DNA of 61,423 bases from Verrucomicrobiota bacterium (GTDB lineage: Bacteria; Verrucomicrobiota; Verrucomicrobiia; Verrucomicrobiales; Akkermansiaceae). Where the stretch lies: assembly GCA_026397725.1 (NCBI GenBank), contig JAPLUI010000309.1, positions 1 to 61,423 on the forward strand. Direction: 5' to 3'. This document shows, piece after piece, positions 46,622 through 56,700 of this stretch. Made by a program: the position numbers and the translations under genes. How positions within the stretch are numbered: position 1 is the stretch's first letter; each line of letters starts with the position of its first letter. Below the pieces are notes generated by a model. The model saw only the letters and a program-made list of their open reading frames with translations, did no database searches and had not been told where the DNA came from.

Positions 46622-49006
46622 TCAGGCGGGGGCGCCGACGACGCCGGGGATCGGGCCGTGGCCTTCGGGTTGATTCTCCCCGGCGGCTTTTTTCACCGGT
46701 TTTTTGCGGAGTTCCTCGGGCACGGGCGGGGGTTTGGGGACGTTGGGCGGGTTGCGCATGACCCCGTGGTCGATGATGTCGCGGAGATGGGAGGCATCGA
46801 GGGTTTCGTATTCGAGGAGGGCGAGGGCGATGATTTCGACCTTGTCGCGGGCGGCGGTTAGAACCGTGGTGGCCTGGCTGTAGGCGTCGTCGATGAACTG
46901 TTTGATTTCCTCATCGATGAGTTTGGCGGTATGGCCGCTGTAGTTGGGATGGCGTCCGGTATCGCCGCGACCGATGAAGATGGGCGCATCGCCTTCGCCG
47001 TACTCGACCATCCCGAGCTTCTCGCTCATGCCCCATTCGCAGACCATGTTGCGGGCGAGGCCGGTGGCTTGGCGGATGTCGCCGGCGGCCCCGTTGGAGA
47101 CGTCATCGCTGTGGAAGGCCTCGGCAATGCGGCCGCCCATGGAGACGATGAGGCTGGCGAGGGCTTCTTTTTTCTGGGTCGAGTACTTGTCGCCATCGGG
47201 CAGAAACATGGTGGCACCGAGGTAGGGGCCACGGGGGATGATGGTGACTTTGTGCAGGGGATTGGTGTGCGGGAGCACCATGTTGAGGTAGGCGTGGCCG
47301 GCCTCGTGCCACGCGGTGCCGGTTTTTTCCTTGTCCGACATGGCGAGGGAGCGGCGCTCGCGGCCCCAGCGGACTTTGTCGCGGGCCTCCTCCATTTCAT
47401 CGAGGGTCACGGCACTCAGGCCGCGGCGGGCGGCGAGGAGCGCGGATTCATTGATGAGGTTGGCGAGTTCCGCCCCGGAGAAGCCGGGCGTGCCACGGGC
47501 GATCTTCGAGAGATCGACCCCGGCGGCGAGTTTGATTTTCTTGACGTGGACGCGGAGGATTTCCTCGCGGCCGTTGACGTCGGGGAGGGAGATGGTGACC
47601 TGGCGGTCGAAGCGACCGGGGCGGAGGAGTGCGGGGTCGAGGACGTCCGGGCGGTTGGTGGCGGCGATGATGATGACGCCTTCCTGGGTGTCGAAGCCGT
47701 CCATTTCGACGAGGAGTTGGTTGAGCGTTTGTTCGCGTTCGTCGTGGCCGCCACCCATGCCGTGGCCGCGGTGGCGTCCCACGGCATCGATTTCATCGAT
47801 GAAAATGAGGCAGGGGGCGTGTTTTTTGCCTTGCTCGAACATGTCGCGGACGCGGGAGGCGCCGACCCCGACGAACATTTCGACGAAGTCCGAGCCGGAG
47901 ATCGAGAAGAACGGGACGTCGGCTTCGCCGGCGATGGCGCGGGCGAGCAGGGTCTTGCCGGTGCCGGGGGCGCCGACCATGAGGACGCCTTTGGGGATGG
48001 AGCCACCGAGTTTTTGGAATTTGCGCGGGTCGCGGAGGAATTCGACGATTTCGCAGAGTTCCTCCTTGGCTTCCTGGATGCCGGCCACGTCCTTGAAGGT
48101 GACCTTGTTGCGATCCATGGAGAGCAGGCGGGCCTTGCTTTTGCCAAAGGACATGGCGCCGCGGCCGGCGGACTTCATTTGCTGGCGGAACAGGAAGAAG
48201 AGCAGCAGCAGGATCAGGAGCACCGGCAGAAAGGTGCCGATGGCCCCTCCAAGGTAGTCCTTGTGGCGTTCGTAAGTGCCCTTGACCTTGAGGATTTGCA
48301 GGAGGTCGCCGCCGAGGATCGGGACGGAAACATTGACGCTGAAGGCTTCGGGAGCGAGGTCCTTGCCATCCTTGGATTTCTTGGGGATGGGGTGGGTGAT
48401 TTCCTTGCGGGTGCCGACGATGAGGGCCTGGGAGGAGCCCGCAGTGGTCAGCACGCGGAGGTCTGAAGCCTGGATTTCGCCGAGGGCGAGGTATTTGCGA
48501 AACTGCGAGAGGGAGAGTTCAGTGGCATCGCCGTCCAGGCTGGCTTCGGGGGCGGGAGTGGCGGGCGTTTGGCCGGGTTCGGGTCTTGATTCGATGCGGA
48601 TCTTGTCACCGAGCATGGCGGAGATCTCGTCTTTTTGGAGGTCGAGATTGACGGGGACGCGGAAGGTGGTGATCTCTTCCTCGGAAGAGTCGGATTTTTG
48701 GAGTTCCGGGGTGAGGAAGCCGCTGATTTCAGCATCATAGGAGGTGTCCGTGGTGATGACCTTGAGGGGATGTGTGGAGTCATCGACGATGACGCGGCAT
48801 TGGTCCCAATAGGTGCGGAACTCCGCGTAGCTGAGGGTTCGTACGGACTTGCTGGCCAGCGGGTTGTTGAAGAACGCGAGGCCGAGGATCAGCGTGGCCA
48901 CGGAAAGCAGTATCAACAAACGCCAATTGAAACCGCCGGCATCGCCGGAACTGCGGTTCGGGTTGTGGTGATTGTTGGGAGGCGGGGAGTTCGGTTCTTC
49001 GGACAT
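46622..49006 (-). CDS. ftsH: ATP-dependent zinc metalloprotease FtsH
   Basis: This 794-residue membrane AAA+ protease degrades misfolded and regulatory membrane proteins. An N-terminal helix ('LLILLSVATLILGLAFF') and an enlarged periplasmic domain (about residues 60-260) precede a second helix ('FLPVLLILLLLFFLF'). Walker A 'GAPGTGKT' starts at residue 345, the second region of homology 'ATNRPDVLDPALLRPGRFDR' follows, and the zinc site HEAGH is at 567-571. I chose ATG 49006 because it precedes a typical polar start; the open frame upstream overlaps low-complexity sequence. The C-terminus has a proline-rich tail. The gene is intact and stands alone. Confidence 0.97.
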   Translation of the reverse strand: MSEEPNSPPPNNHHNPNRSSGDAGGFNWRLLILLSVATLILGLAFFNNPLASKSVRTLSYAEFRTYWDQCRVIVDDSTHPLKVITTDTSYDAEISGFLTPELQKSDSSEEEITTFRVPVNLDLQKDEISAMLGDKIRIESRPEPGQTPATPAPEASLDGDATELSLSQFRKYLALGEIQASDLRVLTTAGSSQALIVGTRKEITHPIPKKSKDGKDLAPEAFSVNVSVPILGGDLLQILKVKGTYERHKDYLGGAIGTFLPVLLILLLLFFLFRQQMKSAGRGAMSFGKSKARLLSMDRNKVTFKDVAGIQEAKEELCEIVEFLRDPRKFQKLGGSIPKGVLMVGAPGTGKTLLARAIAGEADVPFFSISGSDFVEMFVGVGASRVRDMFEQGKKHAPCLIFIDEIDAVGRHRGHGMGGGHDEREQTLNQLLVEMDGFDTQEGVIIIAATNRPDVLDPALLRPGRFDRQVTISLPDVNGREEILRVHVKKIKLAAGVDLSKIARGTPGFSGAELANLINESALLAARRGLSAVTLDEMEEARDKVRWGRERRSLAMSDKEKTGTAWHEAGHAYLNMVLPHTNPLHKVTIIPRGPYLGATMFLPDGDKYSTQKKEALASLIVSMGGRIAEAFHSDDVSNGAAGDIRQATGLARNMVCEWGMSEKLGMVEYGEGDAPIFIGRGDTGRHPNYSGHTAKLIDEEIKQFIDDAYSQATTVLTAARDKVEIIALALLEYETLDASHLRDIIDHGVMRNPPNVPKPPPVPEELRKKPVKKAAGENQPEGHGPIPGVVGAPA

Positions 49007-49156
49007 GGTGGACGGTGCAATCAGCCCAGCAGGAGGCTGGCAGCCCGGCTGGGGATGGCGTATGATAACCGAGGGATGCAAAAAGGAAGCCCCTTTTTTT
49101 GCACAGTGCCTGCGGGCGGTGGGATTTGGCGGTGATCGGAAATCAGCAATCGGCAA

Positions 49157-49345
49157 TCAATGATCCGATGCGGTGGCGGCCTTGAGCAGGCGTGCGGCGG
49201 CGTTTACCATGTCCTGACGAATGGGGGTGCGGGTGAAGCGGGTGTCCCCCGATGCTCCGGGCACGGCGCTGCCGAGGACGAAGTCAACGGTGTGGTCGTA
49301 CTCCTTGTTGCGGACGGCCGGATCCGGGGTCAGCAAATTCCGCAG
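49157..49345 (-). pseudogene. Unidentified C-terminal-like fragment
   Basis: A 62-codon open stretch bounded by a stop reads 'AVRNKEYDHTVDFVLGSAVP' and 'FTRTPIRQDMVNAAARLLKA', which looks like real protein but has no start codon context. I cannot name the family. The remainder of 49007-49386 shows nothing else. Confidence 0.2.
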
Positions 49346-49386
49346 TCATGCCAGCGGCTGCGGAGTTGTCGGTCTGCTATGGTCCC

Positions 49387-50647
49387 TCACGGCGCACGGC
49401 CGACCGATCCACCGGGCACGAATTCGGTCTGGAGGAGTTTCAGGACCGGAGTGGACGGTGGGGCTTGGAGATGGGCGCGGATCATGCGGGCCATCGCGAG
49501 GGCCAGGGAGCGATGGGGGGTGGAGTAGTGGCTGATGGCGGGCCGAAAGCAACTCAGCATGGGATCGGAGCCGATGGTGAGGAGGCTGATGTCGCCGGGG
49601 ACCCGGAGGCCGAGTTCCAACAGGGTGGAGAACAGGACCACCAGGCCTTCCAGCCCGTTGACGATCCAGGCGGTGGGGCGATCGGGTGCGCTGAGTCCCA
49701 GGGCATGTGGGTGACGCCCGGATGGCACCAGGCGAGCGCCGGATCGTCATCGTTGGAAACCAACGAGACGTGTTCCGGCACCTTGATGCCCCGCCGGGCG
49801 AGAAAGTCCAAAGCGGCAATGTAGCGGGCGGCCTCATCGATGACCAGCGCGGTGGGCGGCGAATGACAAAACAGGCGTTCGAGCAATTCGGAAAATCCTG
49901 CGGGGCTCTCCTCCCAATTCGGCAGATGGAGGCACCCGTGGCAACGCCGTGGGCGGCCAATTCTTCCAGAAAGGCGCGTTCTGATCTCCCCGGCATCGGC
50001 TTGCGGTGCGCTTCGCGGACGATATGCACCATGCGGCGATGCCCGAGCGCAAGGAGGTGGCGCGTGGCGGCGCGTGTGGCCGGCACTCGATCCAGGCCAG
50101 TGCTGGCCAGCGGCAGGTCCTCGGCACGACCATACAGCGCAAGGCAGGGAGTCTGCTGGCTGGCGCACCACTCCAGCAGTGGCCGTGATCCGGCCTCGAC
50201 CACCCAGGCGTCCGCCGGGGTCTTCGCCAGTTGTCCGGCAATGCGCCGGACCTCGTGCCGGAGTTCGATCAGGGATTTGTTGCAGAAGAAAACGGTGTGG
50301 CCCGCCGCTTCCAGGGTGTGCATGATCTCGATCAGGATTGCGGACGTTTGGGTATTGTCCGTGAGTCTCGCGTCGTGGCGCAGAATCCCCACGCGCAGCG
50401 GCAGCCGGAGTGCCCCGGCCGCGCCGCCGGCGGCAATGCCACGGCTGCGGCCCAGCCTGCGGCCAGTGAGCACGCCCTGCGCTTCAAGTTGCCGCAGTGC
50501 CCGCCGAACCGTATCCGCTGCGACGTCCAGTTCCACCGCCAACCGCCGCACGCCAGGCAACCTCCCGCTCCAGCGCCCCTTGTGCAAGCCATCGCACAGA
50601 CGTGCCGCGACCAATTCATGTTTGGGTGTTTGCCGCACCGGATGCAT
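49387..50647 (-). pseudogene. GntR-HTH/LacI-type sensor regulator, frameshifted (copy 1)
   Basis: The N-terminus is a GntR winged helix ('RWSGRLPGVRRLAVELDVAA', 'RRALRQLEAQGVLTGRRLG'), followed by a LacI/periplasmic-binding-protein-like domain ('GHRRMVHIVREAHRKPMPG'). Two frame changes are needed to read it through. Near 49925 the sense continues as 'LPNWEESPAGFSELLERLF' and 'VPEHVSLVSNDDDPALAW'. Near 49690 it moves to 'RPTAWIVNGLEGLVVLFST', ending 'LQTEFVPGGSVGRAP'. The DNA of its last ~300 bases is nearly identical to copy 2 at 59525, and both share the second frameshift. It is divergent from the secreted protein at 50908, which it may once have regulated. Confidence 0.75.
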
Positions 50648-50907
50648 CGTTCCCGAACTGCTGGATTGTTAGGATCAGTTGTCGAGAAAAAAGTTCTTAC
50701 CCCCCCCCACGAGTCATGATTGGTTCGGCCGTTCCTCACATTTTCCACCCGCAACACCCGCCTCGTAATTCAAGCACCAAGTCTCAAGCATTAAATTCCA
50801 ACCCAAGAAACCAAGAGAAAAACCACCTCCTTCATCGGCCTTCAAACTCCGAATCCCAAGCACCAACAACCACCAACCCGATTAAAAGACACCAAACCAA
50901 AATCGCC
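50648..50907. promoter_or_regulatory. Intergenic region between divergent regulator and secreted-protein gene
   Basis: These 260 bases should hold the promoters of both divergent genes. A run of C residues follows 'aaaaaagttcttac' near 50690-50710, and the rest is AT-richer and A-rich up to the ATG. I see no clear -35/-10 pair or obvious operator palindrome. Confidence 0.35.
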
Positions 50908-53619
50908 ATGAAAATACTGAATATCATCAACCCGATAAGAGATTATCTCAAACACTCCGCTCTTGCTGCGGCCACGGCTTGGTTGGCGGTGGCGGCGCTC
51001 TGGCCCGCCAGGGCGGTTGCGCTGACCGTGAATGTGAACCTGGACCCCAACACCTCCAGGACCGACCTCGTCGGTCCTGCCGGCGGCAGCGGTGAAACGT
51101 GGAACCAGATATCTTCCAAAGTGGCCAGCGGGCTGCTGGATGCCACGGGCGGTTCCACCGCGATCGGCTTCATCTTGAACGCGGGTTCGGGTCCAAACAA
51201 CTGGGGCACATTCAGTCTAAGCATGCTGGACGGCGCCTCCTACCTTGAAGGCAACCAGGTGGCCGATTTGGCCATCACCGGCCTCGACCCCGCCAAGACC
51301 TACGACCTCTATCTCGCAAGCTACGGGGGTTATGGTGACGGATTGTGGAATGCCGACTTCTCGACCGCCAATACGACGCCAACCACCAGCCCCCAAATTG
51401 TCACCAGCACCGGGAACACCTCCACCTGGGTGCAGGGAGATAATTACGCGAGCTTCACCAGCGTGGTGCCCGACGCCACCGGCAAAATCACCGTCAGCAG
51501 GGTTTCCCATACGGGTTACTGTTTTTTCAACGGCTTCCAAATTGTGGAGGGGGCTGCGGCGCCACCCCGGGCGGACATCCTGACCTTTGGTCTCGAGGGC
51601 AACCCAGCCGACATCACCGGAACCAATATTACCTGGACGGTGCCCAATGGCACGGATCCGGCGGCTCTCTCACCGACCTTCACGATGTCCCCCGGTGCGA
51701 CCTGCACCAAGGAATCCGGCTCCACCCAGAACTTCACCAGTCCGGTGCATTATATCGTTTATTCCTCGGATTATAGCGCTGGCCCCCCCACCTCAGGCAC
51801 CACCACCGACTACACCGTGACGGTGGTGGTCGCTCCGCCTCCCCCTGCGATGCAGGTGAATGTGAACCTCGATGGCAACCCCTCCAGGACCGACCTCGTC
51901 GGCCCTGCCGGCGGCAGCGGGAAAACATGGAACCAGTTTAATACCACCTCGGCCAGCGGGTTGCTGGATGACGAGGGCAACACCACCGCGATTGGCTTCA
52001 CTTTGAGCGGTTCCTGGAATTTTGGTTCCTTCGGTACTCCCAGTCTCAGCCTGCTTGCCGGTTCCTACTGGTGGGGGGGAGGCACACTAATCAATCTGGC
52101 CATCACCGGCCTCGACCCTGTCAAGACCTACGACCTCTACCTCCCAAGCTACAGTGCTTATGGCGACGGCATGTGGAACATGAGCTTCTCGACGGCCAAT
52201 ACGACGCCAACCACCAGCCCCCAAATCGTCAACGGCACCGCCAATAGTTCCACCTGGGTTAAGGGAGCGAATTACGCGCACTTCACCAGCGTGGTGCCCG
52301 ACGGCACCGGCACCATCACCGTCAGCATGATCGGCGCGGGTGGCTACGAATTTTTCAACGGTGTGCAAATCGCACAGACCGGCTCCCTTCCGCCCCAGGC
52401 GAACATCCAGACCTTTGGTCTGCCGGGCAATCCCGCTATTATCACCGGAACCAATATTACCTTGACCGTGCCCAATGGCACGGAGGTGACGAATCTCGCG
52501 CCCACCTTCACGTTGTCGCCCGGTGCGACCTGTACCAAGGCATCCGGCTCCACCCAGAACTTCACCAGTCCGGTGCATTATATCGTTTATTCCTCGGATT
52601 ATAGCGCTGGCCCCCCCACCTCAGGCACCACCACCGACTACACCGTGACCGTGGTGGTCCTTCCGGCTTTCCAGGTGAATGTGAACCTCGATGGCAGTAC
52701 TAACAGGACCGGGCTCGTCGGCCCTGCCGACGTCGGCGGTCAAACGTGGAACCAGTTCAATACTTCCTCGGCTAGCGGGTTGCGGGATTACGCGGGCACC
52801 ACCACCACGCTGGGCTACACTTTGAGCGATCCCGGGTATTTCAGTACCTGGGGGTCTCCCAGCCTCATCCTGCTTAACGGTGCCTACTACATTGGGGGGC
52901 ACACATCAATCGATCTGGTCATCACCGGCCTCAACCCCGCCAAGACCTACGACCTCTATCTCCCAAGCTACAGTGCTTACGGGAACGGCAAGTGGAACAT
53001 GAGCTTTTCGACGGCCAATACGACGCCAAGCACAAGCCCCCGGGTCGTCTCCGGCTCCGGCAATAGTTCCACCTGGGTGGAGGGAGATAACTACGCGCGC
53101 TTCACCAGTGTGGTGCCCGACGGCACCGGCACCATCACCGTCAGCATGATCGGCACCCTTGCCTACGAATTTCTCAACGGCTTCCAAATCGTGCAGACGG
53201 GTTCCGTTACCAGCAGCACCTACGCCACCTGGATCGCTGGCTACCCCGGCGTGGGAGCCTTGACTGGCTTCAGCGACGATGCCGATGGCGACGGTAGCAA
53301 AAACGGCGCTGAAAACTTCTTCGGCACCAACCCGAGCGTTTCCAGCGGCGGGCTGGTCGCGGGCACTGTGAGCGGCAACACCTTCACCTTCACCCACCCG
53401 CAGAACGCCACCCCGGCCAGCGACATCTCGGCGGCCTACCGCTGGTCGAAGGATTTGGCGACCTTCAACGCCAGCGGAGCCACGGACGGAGCCGGCACCA
53501 CCGTGACCCTTACGACCCAACTCAACACCCCTGTAGCCGGCACGACGACCGTCACGGCCACCGTCACCGGCACCCCCACCACCAAGCTGTTTGTGGACGT
53601 GATGGTGACCCAGAACTGA
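50908..53619 (+). CDS. Secreted modular protein: three galactose-binding-like A modules, two DUF5018-like B modules, TSP3-like end
   Basis: The 903-residue protein starts at ATG 50908 with a long signal peptide ('LAAATAWLAVAALWPARAVA'). Three A modules of about 175 residues begin 'VNVNLD', then 'LVGPAGGSGxTWNQ', 'KTYDLYLxSYxxYGxGxWN' and 'PDxTGxITVS...FFNGxQI'. The layout is that of a beta-sandwich carbohydrate-binding-like domain. Two B modules of about 85 residues ('TVPNGT...LAPTFTLSPGATC', 'FTSPVHYIVYSS') separate them and resemble DUF5018. The end has a calcium-type 'DDADGDGSKNGAENFFG' segment and an Ig-like tail. No catalytic domain is visible. It sits just upstream of a larger relative. 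Confidence 0.8.
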   Translation: MKILNIINPIRDYLKHSALAAATAWLAVAALWPARAVALTVNVNLDPNTSRTDLVGPAGGSGETWNQISSKVASGLLDATGGSTAIGFILNAGSGPNNWGTFSLSMLDGASYLEGNQVADLAITGLDPAKTYDLYLASYGGYGDGLWNADFSTANTTPTTSPQIVTSTGNTSTWVQGDNYASFTSVVPDATGKITVSRVSHTGYCFFNGFQIVEGAAAPPRADILTFGLEGNPADITGTNITWTVPNGTDPAALSPTFTMSPGATCTKESGSTQNFTSPVHYIVYSSDYSAGPPTSGTTTDYTVTVVVAPPPPAMQVNVNLDGNPSRTDLVGPAGGSGKTWNQFNTTSASGLLDDEGNTTAIGFTLSGSWNFGSFGTPSLSLLAGSYWWGGGTLINLAITGLDPVKTYDLYLPSYSAYGDGMWNMSFSTANTTPTTSPQIVNGTANSSTWVKGANYAHFTSVVPDGTGTITVSMIGAGGYEFFNGVQIAQTGSLPPQANIQTFGLPGNPAIITGTNITLTVPNGTEVTNLAPTFTLSPGATCTKASGSTQNFTSPVHYIVYSSDYSAGPPTSGTTTDYTVTVVVLPAFQVNVNLDGSTNRTGLVGPADVGGQTWNQFNTSSASGLRDYAGTTTTLGYTLSDPGYFSTWGSPSLILLNGAYYIGGHTSIDLVITGLNPAKTYDLYLPSYSAYGNGKWNMSFSTANTTPSTSPRVVSGSGNSSTWVEGDNYARFTSVVPDGTGTITVSMIGTLAYEFLNGFQIVQTGSVTSSTYATWIAGYPGVGALTGFSDDADGDGSKNGAENFFGTNPSVSSGGLVAGTVSGNTFTFTHPQNATPASDISAAYRWSKDLATFNASGATDGAGTTVTLTTQLNTPVAGTTTVTATVTGTPTTKLFVDVMVTQN
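51691..51829 (+). repeat. Long direct repeat, copy 1 (B module)
   Basis: About 139 bases starting 'cccggtgcgacctg' are almost identical to 52519-52656, with only a few substitutions. Both encode the end of a B module. Homologous recombination between them would delete exactly one A+B unit in frame. Confidence 0.85.
52519..52656 (+). repeat. Long direct repeat, copy 2 (B module)
   Basis: This is the partner of the repeat at 51691-51829. The differences I can see are single bases such as 'cctgtaccaaggcatcc' against 'cctgcaccaaggaatcc'. The near identity contrasts with the more diverged flanking A modules, suggesting recent duplication or gene conversion. Confidence 0.85.
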
Positions 53620-53759
53620 GCCGATATCCCCTTTCCGGAGTTATTGGTTTTTCTCCCGAATCCCGCGGGGCCGTCGGTGCGCACCGGTGGCCCCGCACTT
53701 TCTCCACACCTCCCGCCGGTAACCATGAGTGTCCTGTTCCCTTTATCCTGAACCCTAAG

Positions 53760-56700
53760 ATGACAATTCCGAAAATCACCAAACAACACAACTCGATGAA
53801 CCGATTCGTAAGATGCCCGAAAACAAGACTCCTTTCTCCCGGCTCACTGCTCGCGGCCACGGCATGGTTGGCGGTGGCGGCGCTCTGGCCCGCCAGCGCG
53901 GATGCTCTGACGGTGAATGTGAACCTGGATTCTAACACCAGCAGGACCGACCTCGTCGGCCCTGCCGGCGGCAGCGGTCAAACGTGGAACCAGAAATCTT
54001 CCAAATCGGCCAGCGGGCTGCTGGATTCCGCGGGCGGTTCCACCGGGATCGGCTACACCTTTGACATTGGTTCAGATCCCGGAACATGGGCAACGACCGG
54101 CCTCTCCATGCTGAGAGGAGCCTCTTACACTGAAGCCAACCAGACGACCACCCTGGCCATCACCGGCCTCAACCCCGCCAAGACCTACGACCTTTACCTC
54201 GCCAGCTACGGCACTTACAATAACGGCAACTGGACGGCCCGCTTCTCGACGACCAACACGACCCCGACCAGCAGCCCTCAGATCGTCACCCAAAGCGGCA
54301 ATGGTTCCGCCTGGCAATTGGGAGAGAACTATGCGAGCTTCATCAGCATGGTGCCCGACGCCACCGGCAAAATCACCGTCACCCGGATCTCCCTAACGGG
54401 TTATTGTTGGTTCAACGGTTTCCAGCTTGTGGAGACCTTGCCCGGGGCGGCCATGCTGACCTTTGGTCTGCCGGGCAATCCAGCCGTCATCACTGGAACC
54501 AATATTACCTGGACGGTGCCCAATGGCACGAATGTGTCGAATCTCGCGCCCACCTTCACGCTATTGCCCGGGGCCACTTGCGTTCCGGTTTCCGGCACCC
54601 CCCGCGACTTCACCTCCCCGCAGACGTACACCGTGACCTCTTCGGATTCCGTCAACACCAACACCTACACCGTGACCGTGGTGGTCGCCCCGCCACTCCA
54701 GGTGAACGTGAATCTGGATGGAGGAACCCGCACCGGACTTGGCGGCCCGGCCGGCGGCAGTGGCCAAACGTGGAACCAGCTTAATACGGCCTCTGCCAAC
54801 GGGTTGCTGGATTACGCGGGCAACATCTCCACGCTTGGCTTCACGTTGAGCAATCCCGGGTATTTTGGTTCCTGGGGGGGTCCCAGCCTCAGCCTGCTTA
54901 CTGGGGCCTACTTCCTAGGGGGGCCAACATCATTCAAGCTGGTCCTCACCGGCCTCAACCCCGTCAAGACCTACGACCTCTACCTGCCAAGCTACAGCGC
55001 ATACGGTGACGGCATGTGGAACATGAGCTTCACCACGTCCAATACGACCCCAACCGCCAGCCCCCAGATGGTCGTGGGCTCTGGCAATGGTTCCACCTGG
55101 GTAGAGGGAGATAACTACGCGCACTTCTCCAGCGTGGTGCCCGACGCCACCGGCCAAATCACCGTGAGCATGTCCGGCATGGGTGCCTACGAATTTCTCA
55201 ACGGCTTCCAAATCCTGCAGACGGGAGCCGTTCCTCCCCAGGCCGACATCCTGACCTTTGGTCTGCCGGGCAATCCAGCGTCCATCAACGGAACCCAAAT
55301 CACCTTGACCGTGCCCTATGGCACGGATGTGACCCAGCTCGCGCCCACCTTCACGCTGTCGCCCGGGGCGACCTGCAATCCGGTTTCCGGCACTCCCCGG
55401 AACTTCAGCACGCCCCAGATCTACACCGTGACCTTCGCGGATCCCCTCATCACCAAAACCTACACCGTGACCGTGGATGTGCTCGACCTCCCGAATCAAT
55501 CGGTGAATGTGAACCTGGATGGCAGCACATCCAGGACCGGTCTTGTCGGCCCAACCGGCGGCAGCGGCAAGACATGGAACCAGTTCAATACTCCATCGGC
55601 CGGCAATCTGTTGAATGTCGACAATGTGCAAACCACGGTGGGCTTCACCTTGGGCGCGGGGTATTTTGGTTCCTGGGGGACTCCCGGCCTCTCCCTGCTT
55701 GATGGTGCCTACTACCTTGGAGGAAGCACGCCGTCCAGCCTGGTCATCACCGGTCTCGCCCCATCCCGAAAGTACGACCTCTACCTCGCAAGCTATAGTG
55801 CTTACGGCAACGGCTTGTGGAACATGAGCTTCTCGACGTCCAATCCGACCTCAACCACCAGTCCCCAGACCGTCAACAGCACGGCGGCCAACGGTTCCAA
55901 CTGGGTGCAAGGGGCGAACTACGCGCGTTTCACCAACATGACGCCGGATGCCACCGGCAAAATCACCGTCAGCATGAGCGGCACCGGTGCCTACGAATTT
56001 TTCAACGGCTTCCAATTGGTGGACATCACCCCGCAGGCCATCATCAAGACATTCACCTTTCCAACCTATGGAGCCGCCACCATTTTAGGCACCAGTATCA
56101 TCATCACCGTGCCCTACGGGACTAATCTAACGGCACTGGCACCCACCTATACCTTGTCTGACGGAGCGAGTTGCGTTCCGGCCTCCGGTTCCAGCCAGAA
56201 CTTCACCAGTCCGGTGCATTATGGGGTGACGGCATCAGACAGCACCACCAAGAACCATACCGTGACGGTCAACACCCGGCCGATCGCGGACCCGGAATTC
56301 ACCCTGACGGCACCGGCCGCCTGGGATGGGCGCCAGACCATCACTGTGCAATCGACCATCACCAACCAGGCTCTGCTAGAGGCCACTGGCGGCACCCATG
56401 TGAACTATCACTGGAGCGTGGCCGGGGTGGCCGTGACCAAACAGATCACCCCGGGCACCCTGACGCTAACGCGCTCGCAGGGCAGCGGCCCGATGACCGT
56501 GACGCTCACCATGGACAACGGCGGGTTTGCAATCAGCCACTCGGTGACGGTGAATGTCCAACAACCGGCGAATGATGCATGGGTGCAACGCACGCCGGAT
56601 GCCAACGAAAAGCCGGTGACGGGCCAGTTCTTCGCCCGCGACGACACCGGCAAGGGGACCATTTGTTACAACGGCACCGTGTCCGGCACGCCCGACTCGG

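Noticed and set aside
46931..48466. 511-codon plus-strand frame rich in glycine, aspartate and alanine.
   Set aside because: It is the antisense shadow of ftsH, whose motifs are unmistakable on the other strand.
49346..50647. A single 433-residue regulator gene in one frame.
   Set aside because: The second half in that frame is arginine/proline nonsense, while the other two frames continue the LacI-like domain; the gene is frameshifted.
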